From contig DATIFQ010000388.1 of the NCBI GenBank assembly GCA_035455185.1, forward strand, positions 1 through 64,000: a DNA stretch of 64,000 nucleotides, written 5' to 3'. Positions 47,001 through 54,341 of this stretch are shown here, one piece after another; the stretch's first letter is position 1, and each line of letters starts with the position of its first letter. Made by a program: the position numbers and the translations under genes. Source of the DNA: JAEHDI01 sp035455185 (lineage in GTDB: Bacteria > Acidobacteriota > Terriglobia > Bryobacterales > Bryobacteraceae). The notes under the pieces were generated by a model. That model saw only the letters and a program-made list of their open reading frames with translations, made no database searches and had not been told where the DNA came from.

Positions 47001-48728
47001 ATGTCGAATATCGAGATCTTGGGTTTGTTGTCGGCGCTGGACAACGCAGTGCTGCGCAAGGACGAGAAAGGGCGCTGGCGTCTCGTTGAGACACCTCCCG
47101 AGTGGTTCATAAAGCTCTATCCTGGCGCTGAATCTCCGTCCGGCCTCCATGCTGAGGAATGGTCGCCGTTTCTGGAAACCTTCCTGGAGAATGCCGGTGA
47201 CTTCCTGTGCGAGAGCCCAGGCGGACGCCTCAAGTCCGGTCCCTGGACGGAGAGCACTCCCGATGGCGAAGAGATTGATATGGAGGCCACCATCCTCCGT
47301 CACAAAGGGAAGACACTGCTGGTCCTGACGCACCGTGGCGAGGAGTACGGGGAAAGGCGGCAGATACTCCAAAAAGCCCGTGAAAAATCACTGAAATATC
47401 AGAAGCTGGAGCGCGTTCACGATGAGCTCGCCCTGGTGTTGAATCAGCTCGAGGTGGGGGCACTTACCACAGACGCTGCCGGCCGGTGCGTCTTCCTCAG
47501 TGAGCCCGCCCGGCGTCTCTTCGACATGGATGAGAAGGAGGTACTCGGTAGACGGTGGCTGGACCTGAAGATCCTCGATAGCGCAGGCCGGCGCCTCCTC
47601 GAACTCATGGCTAGGCTTCTGCCTGCCGAGCGGACGCGGGTTCCCTTGCATTGGGAGCGAGACGATGGACGGGCCTTCTGGATGGAGGTGGACCTGCGCG
47701 ACCACCCCAAGGATGCCCGAAAGAAGATCGTATTTCTGTACGACGTTTCTGAGTTGCACAGCTTGCGGCGCCTCTTGGGCGATCAGGGCCAGTTCGAAAA
47801 CCTGGTTGGCAAGAACGACGCGATGCGGCGCCTCTACCAATCGATTGAAAATCTCACCGGTGTCGACACTACCGTACTGATCGAAGGCGAGACTGGGACC
47901 GGCAAGGAACTCGTCGCCCGCGCGATCCACAATCGCAGCGAGCGCCGTGCACGACCCTTCGTGGCTATCAACTGCGCCGGGTTAACCGAGTCCCTCGTCT
48001 CCAGTCAACTGTTCGGTCACAGGCGGGGCGCCTTCACCGGCGCTCTTCAGGATAGCCCCGGACTCTTTGAGGCGGCGGAGGGAGGTGTACTCTTTCTGGA
48101 TGAGATTGGAGACCTCCCGCTGGCTGTACAGACGAGTCTTTTGCGAGTGCTCCAGGAGAGGGAGATAACGCGCCTCGGCGAGACAAGGACGAGGAAGGTC
48201 AATGTGAGGGTGCTTGCCGCCACTCACCGGAATCTCACCGAAGAGACAGAGAGAGGGAACTTTCGCGCCGACCTGCTCTACCGGATTCGGGTGGCGCGAA
48301 TCCAAATTCCGGCCCTCCGGGATCACCTCGAGGATATTCCGCTGCTCGTTTCGCGCTTTCTGGCCGACTTCCGCGCCTCCACGGGGAAGATGGTCTTGGA
48401 TGTTTCCGCGGAAGCCATGCGCGCTCTCATGCGGTTCCCCTGGCCCGGCAATGTGCGCGAGCTCCGGAGTGCGATTGAGTTTGCAGTGATCAACTGCCGG
48501 CGGCCGGTTCTCGCTCTCGATGATCTTCCGCCCGAGATCTCTGCCCGTCCGACCGGAACCATGCGGGCTCCCACGCCGGAGGCTCCGCCGGCGGACGAGA
48601 AGGAGCGCATTCTCTCCGCCCTCCGCAAGGCGGGGGGGAAGCGCAGTGCGGCCGCGAAATTGCTCGGAATCAGCAGGGCTACCTTATACCGCCGGATGGC
48701 TGATCTGAAGATTCCCGCCGGCGTCTGA
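47001..48728 (+). CDS. sigma54-dependent transcriptional activator (PAS, AAA+, Fis-type HTH)
   Basis: 575 residues from the ATG at 47001 (a CGGAA stretch is the only upstream box; the frame is open further upstream but overlaps the GTPase gene). Residues 1-115 form a variable sensor region that looks PAS-like; a second PAS-like region is at about 145-250. AAA+ domain 265-500: Walker A GETGTGKE (296-303), GAFTGA (343-348, the sigma54 contact) and 'GGVLFLDEIGD' Walker B (361-371), 'WPGNVREL' (481-488). C-terminal Fis-type HTH about 546-568. No response-regulator receiver domain, so it is controlled by ligand or partner rather than a phosphorelay. Likely regulates the sigma54 promoter just downstream. 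Confidence 0.95.
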   Translation: MSNIEILGLLSALDNAVLRKDEKGRWRLVETPPEWFIKLYPGAESPSGLHAEEWSPFLETFLENAGDFLCESPGGRLKSGPWTESTPDGEEIDMEATILRHKGKTLLVLTHRGEEYGERRQILQKAREKSLKYQKLERVHDELALVLNQLEVGALTTDAAGRCVFLSEPARRLFDMDEKEVLGRRWLDLKILDSAGRRLLELMARLLPAERTRVPLHWERDDGRAFWMEVDLRDHPKDARKKIVFLYDVSELHSLRRLLGDQGQFENLVGKNDAMRRLYQSIENLTGVDTTVLIEGETGTGKELVARAIHNRSERRARPFVAINCAGLTESLVSSQLFGHRRGAFTGALQDSPGLFEAAEGGVLFLDEIGDLPLAVQTSLLRVLQEREITRLGETRTRKVNVRVLAATHRNLTEETERGNFRADLLYRIRVARIQIPALRDHLEDIPLLVSRFLADFRASTGKMVLDVSAEAMRALMRFPWPGNVRELRSAIEFAVINCRRPVLALDDLPPEISARPTGTMRAPTPEAPPADEKERILSALRKAGGKRSAAAKLLGISRATLYRRMADLKIPAGV

Positions 48729-48751
48729 CGGTCACACCCCGCCCGGCCGCT

Positions 48752-48800
48752 GTGTCTCGGGTTGAGACGCCCCTCTATCAGTGAGACACTCGTGAGACAC
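48752..48800. promoter_or_regulatory. probable enhancer sites (upstream activator sequences) for the sigma54 activator
   Basis: GTGTCTC (48752-48758) faces GAGAC (48764-48768) as an inverted repeat, and GTGAGACAC occurs twice (48781-48789 and 48792-48800, 11 bases apart). They lie about 97-145 bases upstream of the -24 element, the usual distance for bEBP binding sites. No other part of the 398-base gap repeats this motif as clearly. Confidence 0.6.
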
Positions 48801-48896
48801 CGGTGTGTTTCATCCGGTGCTCACCCCATTTCAGCCGAAATCGACCTCGTGACACAAGTCTCTCAGCTTCTTTCTGTTACAGACCCTGGCCGCGTT

Positions 48897-48911
48897 TGGC
48901 ACAGGTATTGC
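48897..48911 (+). promoter_or_regulatory. sigma54 (-24/-12) promoter
   Basis: TGGCAC (48897-48902), then AGGTA, then TTGC (48908-48911): the pattern matches TGGCAC-N5-TTGC with the correct GG to GC spacing of 10. It is 168 bases after the activator gene. The start site is expected near 48922. It points towards the 160-base candidate RNA and the DUF481 gene. Confidence 0.8.
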
Positions 48912-48921
48912 GTATTCCCCT

Positions 48922-49084
48922 ACGGGTAGTGGGGGACTGCAGCTTGCGCTCGCGACCACGACTGTTACGGCACGGGCGGACTTAGCTGATCATACGCGCC
49001 GTCGTTCCAGTACATACTGGCCACGGCTGGCGTGATTCATAACTGGGGAGGGCAGATCCTTGACTGCTGCTCCCCTTTTCTTTT
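48922..49084 (+). ncRNA. candidate sigma54-controlled small RNA (or terminator-gated leader of the DUF481 gene)
   Basis: About 160 bases lie between the sigma54 promoter's expected start site and a strong intrinsic terminator. The stretch has no convincing reading frame: GTG-started frames in it lack a ribosome site. It contains at least one further hairpin, CCAGT-acat-ACTGG (49007-49020). This layout is like Myxococcus Pxr, an sRNA made from a sigma54 promoter near its activator (established case); sequence similarity to it is not claimed. If the terminator leaks or is regulated, the same transcript could reach the DUF481 gene, which has no separate promoter visible in the 42 bases before its start. 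Confidence 0.5.
49045..49084 (+). terminator. intrinsic terminator inside the gap
   Basis: GGGGAG (49045-49050) pairs with CTCCCC (49070-49075), extended by GCAG/CTGC with small bulges, loop of about 8 bases, followed by TTTTCTTTT (49076-49084). Strong rho-independent signal on the plus strand. Confidence 0.75.
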
Positions 49085-49126
49085 GATTTCGGTGCGTGGT
49101 GCAATGATGACGGGGGACGATTCAAG

Positions 49127-50194
49127 TTGACTGAAATACGTTTGAGATCTGCAGTCCTTTTTGTGTTGCTCCTTTGCGCCGCTCATGCGGGCCGGGCTGA
49201 TCAGATCACGCTGAAGAACGGCGACCGGGTGACAGGCGCGATTATCAAAAAAGACGGGAAGACGCTTACTCTCAAGACGGATGCTTTCGGTGTCATAACG
49301 GCGCCTTGGGACCAGGTGGCCGCCATCCAATCCGATGCGCCGCTCAATGTGGTTCTGCCGGACGGCAAGACAGTTCAGGCGACGGTGCAGACTTCCGCGG
49401 GCAGGGTCGAACTGAAAGAGACGAGGCAGACGCTCGCGACGGAGGAAGTTGTCGCGATCCGTAACGCGGATGAACAGAAGGCCTACGAGCGGCTGCTGAA
49501 TCCAGGCTGGGCGGATCTTTGGGCCGGCACGGCAACGATCGGTTTCGCGGGTACGCAGGGAAACGCGCAAACCCGTACGTTTACCACAGCCGTGAATGCG
49601 GCCCGGGTCACGAATACTGACAAAACGAGCCTGTATTTCAATGCCGTCAAGGCTTCGGCTCTGCTCGAAGGGGTTAGCGCGGGTACGGCCCAGGCGGTCC
49701 GAGGTGGTTGGGCGCACAATCACACGATCTCGTCCCGCTTCTTCGTGAATACGTTCAACGATTACGAGTACGACCGTTTCCAGGATCTCGACCTTCGGTT
49801 CGTGCTCGGCGGCGGCTTGGGCTACAACGCCTGGAAAGGAGAGCGTGGCCGGTTCGATCTCGTCGGCGGCCTCGCGTACAACCGTGAGAAGTTCTCGCCG
49901 CCGGCTCCGGCGTCCGAATTCACTCGCAATTCGGCGGAAGCTTATTGGGGGGAGGACTACAACTACAGATTGACCGAAGCGACTTCACTGGTCCAGAGTT
50001 TCCGAATGTTCAACAATCTGTCGGACACAGGAACGTACCGCATGAACTTCGATCTCGGAGCCAATACCAGACTTTTCAAATGGCTTACCTGGAACCTGGG
50101 CTTCAGCAACCGCTATCTCAGCGACCCCGTCCCGGGGCGTAAGACAAACGACATCCTTTACACAACCGGCATCGGTGTGACGTTCGCCCGGTGA
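49127..50194 (+). CDS. DUF481-family outer membrane protein (YdiY-like)
   Basis: 355 residues, TTG start with GGGGGA 9 bases upstream; signal peptide about 1-24 (LFVLLLCAAHAGRA). The mature N-terminus has a short repeat-like domain ('ITLKNGDRVTGAIIKKDGKT') common before DUF481. From about residue 125 the DUF481 beta-barrel follows: 'WAGTATIGFAGTQGNAQTRTF', 'LGGGLGYNAWKGERGRFDLVGGLAY', ending in 'GVTFAR', with the terminal aromatic/Arg expected of an outer-membrane barrel. E. coli YdiY is called salt-induced outer membrane protein, which fits the aquaporin and stress neighbours. Confidence 0.88.
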   Translation: MTEIRLRSAVLFVLLLCAAHAGRADQITLKNGDRVTGAIIKKDGKTLTLKTDAFGVITAPWDQVAAIQSDAPLNVVLPDGKTVQATVQTSAGRVELKETRQTLATEEVVAIRNADEQKAYERLLNPGWADLWAGTATIGFAGTQGNAQTRTFTTAVNAARVTNTDKTSLYFNAVKASALLEGVSAGTAQAVRGGWAHNHTISSRFFVNTFNDYEYDRFQDLDLRFVLGGGLGYNAWKGERGRFDLVGGLAYNREKFSPPAPASEFTRNSAEAYWGEDYNYRLTEATSLVQSFRMFNNLSDTGTYRMNFDLGANTRLFKWLTWNLGFSNRYLSDPVPGRKTNDILYTTGIGVTFAR

Positions 50195-50245
50195 GGGCTT
50201 GGATTTTCGAACTAACAGCGGCATTCTTAGGAGGAAAAAGAAGTC

Positions 50246-50797
50246 ATGAACCATCAAAGACTGATGCACTTGTTTTGCGGTCTAGCTGTGACCATTCTGC
50301 TCGCAACGTTTTCGCCAATGTGGGCCCAGCAGGCGGGGACTGGGTTCTTGAAGGTTAAGGCAAACACCGGACGCGCCGGTGTGTTCGTGGACGGCAAATA
50401 CCTTGGGCCCGCGGCGAATTTCGCCATGGCGCGGAAGTACGTCGTGGCGGCGGGCGAACACGACCTCGTCCTGCGCGAACCCCGTTACCAGGAGTGCAAA
50501 ACAACCGTGAAGATTGACGCGGGCAAGACGACCACGGTCGCCCAGTCGCTCCAGCCCCGCGCGCTGGCAACTCCGCCGTTCGGGAGGCTTCGGCTGACTG
50601 GTTTCGAAAAGTACGCAGCCGTGTACGTGAATGAGGGCTACATCGGGCACGCCGACGAATTCAGCGCGCCTGGTCAGGGCCTCTTGCTGAATCCCGGCGA
50701 CTACAACCTGAAAGTCACCTCGCAGGCAGGTAGCACTCTTCTCGAGCAGAAGATCACCATTCGTCAAAACGAGGTCGCGAGGGTACAGGCCAAATAA
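50246..50797 (+). CDS. PEGA-domain exported protein (two PEGA repeats)
   Basis: 183 residues; AGGAGG about 12 bases upstream of the ATG. Signal peptide (LFCGLAVTILLATFSPMWAQ). Two PEGA-like repeats: 'GRAGVFVDGKYLGPA' with 'GEHDLVLREPRYQ', and 'KYAAVYVNEGYIGHA' with 'GDYNLKVTSQ'. PEGA domains are thought to bind the cell wall or surface sugars. It follows the DUF481 gene by 51 bases and is in the same stress-like cluster. Confidence 0.85.
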   Translation: MNHQRLMHLFCGLAVTILLATFSPMWAQQAGTGFLKVKANTGRAGVFVDGKYLGPAANFAMARKYVVAAGEHDLVLREPRYQECKTTVKIDAGKTTTVAQSLQPRALATPPFGRLRLTGFEKYAAVYVNEGYIGHADEFSAPGQGLLLNPGDYNLKVTSQAGSTLLEQKITIRQNEVARVQAK

Positions 50798-50881
50798 GAA
50801 AACCTCGAACAGCAAGAGGCCGATCTGGAGCCAACTTCGCCCGGCCGTCCGGAATCGATTCCTTTGACCTGACAATTCTGA

Positions 50882-52564
50882 ATGCCCAAGGGCAGTTCCA
50901 CCTCGAAACCACTCATGAAAGCAGGCAGGCAGAAGGACTCCCTTCCGAACGACGGGACTGGTGAATTGCGCCCGGACCGGCCGGCGAATGACCCCGCCTC
51001 TGACGATCTGCTTCCGGACCTCGATGTTTCCGGCAACGAGATTCTTGAGGAGACGGATATTGCGCCAAGCCCAAGCGCCGAGGACGTCGAAGAACTGGGC
51101 GAGTTCGAACTCGATGCCGAGTCTTGGGCAAGTACCGATGACCCCATCCGCACGTACCTCCACGAGATGGGGAGCTTCTCCCTGCTTACCCGGGAGGGCG
51201 AGATCGATCTTGCCAAGCGCATCGAACGCGGCCGTGCACGGGTGAGGAAGGCCCTGTCGCGGGTTCCTCTGGTTATTGACGAGATGCTCAAGCTGGTCGA
51301 GGCGGTACAGCAAGGGCGGGTCACCGTGCGGGATGTACTGGTCACCCCGGAGACGGCGGACATCGATGATTCCGGCGCGAAGCAGAGAGAGGAACTCCTC
51401 CAGTGGCTCTCCGAGATTGCCAAGTACCAGGAAAGGGCCGAGCGAGTCCGCCAGAAGCTTCAGGATGGCTGGCGCGGCATGAGACCGAAACAGCTCAGAC
51501 GGCTGCGGTACAACACGGCTCGTTCTTTGGTGAGGCTTTCGCGGATCTACCGTCAGGTTCCGCTCAGACCGGAGTTCGAGCGTAAGCTGATCGAGCTGAT
51601 CAGGGGGGCGGTCGCGCAGTACAGACCGGTGGAGCGAGAGATTGCAAAGATACAGCGGAGGTTGGAGCAAAGTGTGCTGGCCGGCTCAGCCGGGCAGAAG
51701 GAGGAACTCCGCACGTCGTTGCAGCAACTGATCCAGCGGTTGCGGAAGCTGGAGAAGGATTGGGGATGGGGCGCCCTGGACCTTCGGCGCACGCTGCGGA
51801 TCATCGAGCGGGGGGAGCAGGAAGCCGAGACGGCAAAGAAACAGCTCGTGGAGGCAAACCTGCGGCTGGTGGTGTCGATCGCCAAGCGCCACACTGACCG
51901 CGGCCTGCAGTTTTTGGATCTGATCCAGGAAGGCAACATCGGTTTGATGAGGGCTGCCGACGGATTCGACTACCGGCTCGGGTACAGGTTTTCCACCTAT
52001 GCGACCTGGTGGATCCGCCAGGGGATCACGCGTGCTCTTGCCGATCAGGCACGGACCATTCGACTTCCTGTCCACATGATCGAAGCCATCAGGAGGCTCG
52101 CGGGCGCACAGCACGAACTCAGGCAGGAACTGCGCCGGGATCCGACGCCTGGGGAGCTGGCTCGGAAATTGGAGATCTCAGTGAGCAAAGTGCGGAGGAT
52201 TCTCCGGGCCGCACAGGAACCGATCTCGCTGGAGACCCCCATCGGGGAGGAGATGGACTCGTCTCTCGGCGATCTTCTCGTGGACCACGAAGCCGTCTCG
52301 CCCTCCCAGTCGATCATCAGCCTGAACCTTCGGGAGCAAACGGCCGAACTTCTCAGGACGCTCAAACCCAGGGAAGCGGAGATCCTTAGGATGCGCTTCG
52401 GATTGCTGGACGACCGCGTCTACACCCTTGAGGAGATTGGCCTGCGCTTTGCAGTGACACGAGAGAGAATCCGGCAGATCGAGATGAAGGCGTTGCGCAA
52501 GCTTAGAGGCCACGGCCGCAGCCATCAACTGAGGACCTTTCTCGGAGGCACCTCGAGAGGCTGA
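50882..52564 (+). CDS. RpoD-like sigma70 family sigma factor
   Basis: 560 residues. N-terminal 85 residues are acidic and low in structure, with no clear region 1.1. Region 1.2 is at about 87-116 ('DPIRTYLHEMG'). Regions 2.1-2.4 at about 325-395 contain 'VEANLRLVVSIAKRHTDRGL', 'FLDLIQEGNIGLMRA' and 'FSTYATWWIRQGITRALADQ'; region 4 at 495-555 contains 'FAVTRERIRQIEMKALRKL', the RpoD -35-binding helix. It could be the housekeeping RpoD or a paralogue (RpoD in this group is near 550-600 residues); nothing in the window settles this. Follows the PEGA gene by 84 bases. Confidence 0.93.
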   Translation: MPKGSSTSKPLMKAGRQKDSLPNDGTGELRPDRPANDPASDDLLPDLDVSGNEILEETDIAPSPSAEDVEELGEFELDAESWASTDDPIRTYLHEMGSFSLLTREGEIDLAKRIERGRARVRKALSRVPLVIDEMLKLVEAVQQGRVTVRDVLVTPETADIDDSGAKQREELLQWLSEIAKYQERAERVRQKLQDGWRGMRPKQLRRLRYNTARSLVRLSRIYRQVPLRPEFERKLIELIRGAVAQYRPVEREIAKIQRRLEQSVLAGSAGQKEELRTSLQQLIQRLRKLEKDWGWGALDLRRTLRIIERGEQEAETAKKQLVEANLRLVVSIAKRHTDRGLQFLDLIQEGNIGLMRAADGFDYRLGYRFSTYATWWIRQGITRALADQARTIRLPVHMIEAIRRLAGAQHELRQELRRDPTPGELARKLEISVSKVRRILRAAQEPISLETPIGEEMDSSLGDLLVDHEAVSPSQSIISLNLREQTAELLRTLKPREAEILRMRFGLLDDRVYTLEEIGLRFAVTRERIRQIEMKALRKLRGHGRSHQLRTFLGGTSRG

Positions 52565-52631
52565 TTCGTGCGGATCGCGGCTTGAAAGTAACATAACTTA
52601 GTAGACTTATACAAAAGGAAAAACAGCAACC

Positions 52632-53038
52632 GTGTCATTGAAGATTGAAGAAGTAGAAGGCATCGGTCCAGCATACGTCAAAAGCCCATTGCTGCCGGTG
52701 TCAAGACCGACGCGGACATGCTTGACAAGGCAGGCTCGGCCAAGGGCCGCGCGGAACTCAGCGAGAAGACTGGCATCACCGGAACGCTGATTTTGAAGTG
52801 GGCGAACGATGTCGACCTGATGAGAATCTCCGGAGTCGGGCCGCAGTATGCCGAACTTCTGGAGGCAGCGGGCGTCGACTCGGTGAAGGAGCTCGCGCAG
52901 CGCAACGCCGCGAATCTTGCCACGAAACTGGCTGGAGTGAACGCCCTGAAGCACCTGGCGGGTACGTCGCCCGCGGAATCTCAGGTCGCAGACTGGATCA
53001 GTCAGGCAAAGAAGCTGGCTCCCAAGATCTCTTACTGA
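52632..53038 (+). pseudogene. DUF4332 protein, apparently frameshifted near its N-terminus
   Basis: A GTG at 52632 begins 'MSLKIEEVEGIGPAYVK', the usual DUF4332 N-terminus with its helix-hairpin-helix. In the stretch CAAAAG (52679-52684) the frame is then lost: reading continues normally only after a -1 shift, giving 'KPIAAGVKTDADMLDKAG' and the rest ('LMRISGVGPQYAELLEAAGVDS', the second HhH, to TGA at 53038). A restart at the ATG at 52718 would give a 106-residue protein without the first HhH. A four-A run is too short for a standard -1 slippery site, so a lost A (real or a sequencing error) is the simplest reading. If intact it is a small DNA-binding-type protein of unknown role. Confidence 0.7.
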
Positions 53039-53116
53039 CGTTACGCAGCACCGAAAGTGGGGGAGGCGGGGATCCCTCCCCAGCGAACGAAAGCGGGTCA
53101 AGGGCCGCTTGACGTG

Positions 53117-53282
53117 ACCCGTCGTACCCGCGCGCCGTCTCTGCCCGGCAGCGCTGCTCGCTCTCGTCGGGATGCTCGCCGAGTTCCTTGATGAGTGCCG
53201 CGTGCATCGTCTCGATCTGGGGACCGTGCCCGGTCTTCTTGGCCAGGTTGCGGAACTCGCCGGGATCGTATTCAGGTTCTAG
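53117..53282 (-). pseudogene. relic of a sulfatase 3' end (duplicate of 54344-54508)
   Basis: This stretch encodes on the minus strand a C-terminal sulfatase-like sequence ('DPGEFRNLAKKTGHG', 'TMHAALIKELGEHPDESEQ', 'CRAETARGYDG'), nearly identical to the end of the intact sulfatase at 54342-55787. Counting by eye, about 19 differences are seen over the first 150 aligned bases. The relic has lost the stop codon (the TCA of the intact copy is TGA on the same strand here) and the rest of the gene is missing. It is in the same orientation as the intact gene, about 1.2 kb away, and the CnaB-like gene sits between the two copies. Confidence 0.75.
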
Positions 53283-53356
53283 ATCTCTCTGTCGCACCGT
53301 ATGAATCACTGTTCGGACCGCTTCATAAACGCAGCGACTTGCTATTATCGTTGTCG

Positions 53357-54091
53357 ATGTCCGTGCCGTCGGCGTTCGCGCTGGGCCTTCTACTCGTGCT
53401 GCGATCGGTCGCACAGGATAGCACCGCGAGTCTCACTGGGAAGGTTGAGGATATTACCGGCGCTGGCGTCCCCCGCACTCATGTTGAATTACGGTCAGAG
53501 ACGTCGCCTGACAGAGCATTCCACACCCAAGCTGACGATACCGGGAGCTATCGCCTTTCCGGGCTACCTGCGGACAAATACACTTTGAACTTGTCGAGCC
53601 CGGGTTTCCAAGAGCTAACCGTAAAGTCAATCCATATCTCAGATGGTGAGCAGAAACTGATGCCGGTTCTAGAACTCCTTGTGGGTTCCCTGGCGGATTG
53701 CGGTGGTCACGCTGCACTCGACTATTTTCGGTTCCTGCCTTTGAGAAGTCACGTCGGGAATCTTCGTGGAACCGTAAGGTTGGACCAAGGACCCATGGTG
53801 AGAAACAGTCCGACTATCGCTGGTGCTGACGTGATGTTGATATGCGGGAGGGACGCCGTTTGCGGTAAGACGAAGACCGATTCAAACGGGGAATTCGTTT
53901 TCAGGGATTTCTCTGCCGGCAGTTTTGTGGTTCGAGTTGCCCGTGCAGGGTTCTACCCGTTGGACACACCCGGCTATTACATTAGACAACGAAGGGAGTC
54001 AGTCTACCATCCGATATATATCGAGCGCTGCCCGCTCGGGGACTGCGATCCACGTCACCGTCCAAGGAAACCGCCGGCTCGCTGTGAGTGA
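53357..54091 (+). CDS. exported carboxypeptidase-regulatory/CnaB-like domain protein
   Basis: 244 residues; start at 53357 gives a signal peptide (SAFALGLLLVLRSVAQ). Two carboxypeptidase-regulatory-like domains: 'ASLTGKVEDITGAGVPRTHVEL' with 'TGSYRLSGLPADKYTL', and 'VGNLRGTVRLDQGPM' with 'DSNGEFVFRDFSAGSFVV'. In Acidobacteria such domains often sit at the N-terminus of Oar/TonB-like receptors, but here the protein ends soon after with a basic tail and no barrel. The base use is visibly less GC-rich than its neighbours, and it lies between the two sulfatase-end repeats, so it may have been acquired. No strong ribosome site. Confidence 0.65.
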   Translation: MSVPSAFALGLLLVLRSVAQDSTASLTGKVEDITGAGVPRTHVELRSETSPDRAFHTQADDTGSYRLSGLPADKYTLNLSSPGFQELTVKSIHISDGEQKLMPVLELLVGSLADCGGHAALDYFRFLPLRSHVGNLRGTVRLDQGPMVRNSPTIAGADVMLICGRDAVCGKTKTDSNGEFVFRDFSAGSFVVRVARAGFYPLDTPGYYIRQRRESVYHPIYIERCPLGDCDPRHRPRKPPARCE

Positions 54092-54341
54092 ATCCTGCCA
54101 CAAACCGACCGCCTCCGATTCTGCCTCCAGCTTTCGAACCTCCTTGCTCGTGACCCGTTGGGAGTCCGGGGCAAGGTCAAGAGTTGCCAAGCCGTTCGCC
54201 TCGGGAACACTCTCCGGAGCACGTTCTCTGCCGGCAGCTTCCGAATCCTTTGCGTCCCTAGCAGACTCTGGGGGAAATTCCCTTCTCCAATTCGCGTGAA
54301 TTCGCGTCCATTAGTGGCCCTTCCTCCCCATCCCCACGACG
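54092..54341. other. gap with no recognisable gene
   Basis: 250 bases between the CnaB-like gene and the sulfatase stop. Both strands have short open frames, but none has a ribosome site, signal or family pattern. I see no hairpin with a T-run. Confidence 0.5.

Noticed and set aside
50282..51670. Long open frame antisense to the PEGA and sigma factor genes
   Set aside because: GC-rich codon bias leaves open antisense frames; the plus-strand products have full family motifs, the antisense frame has none and no ribosome site.
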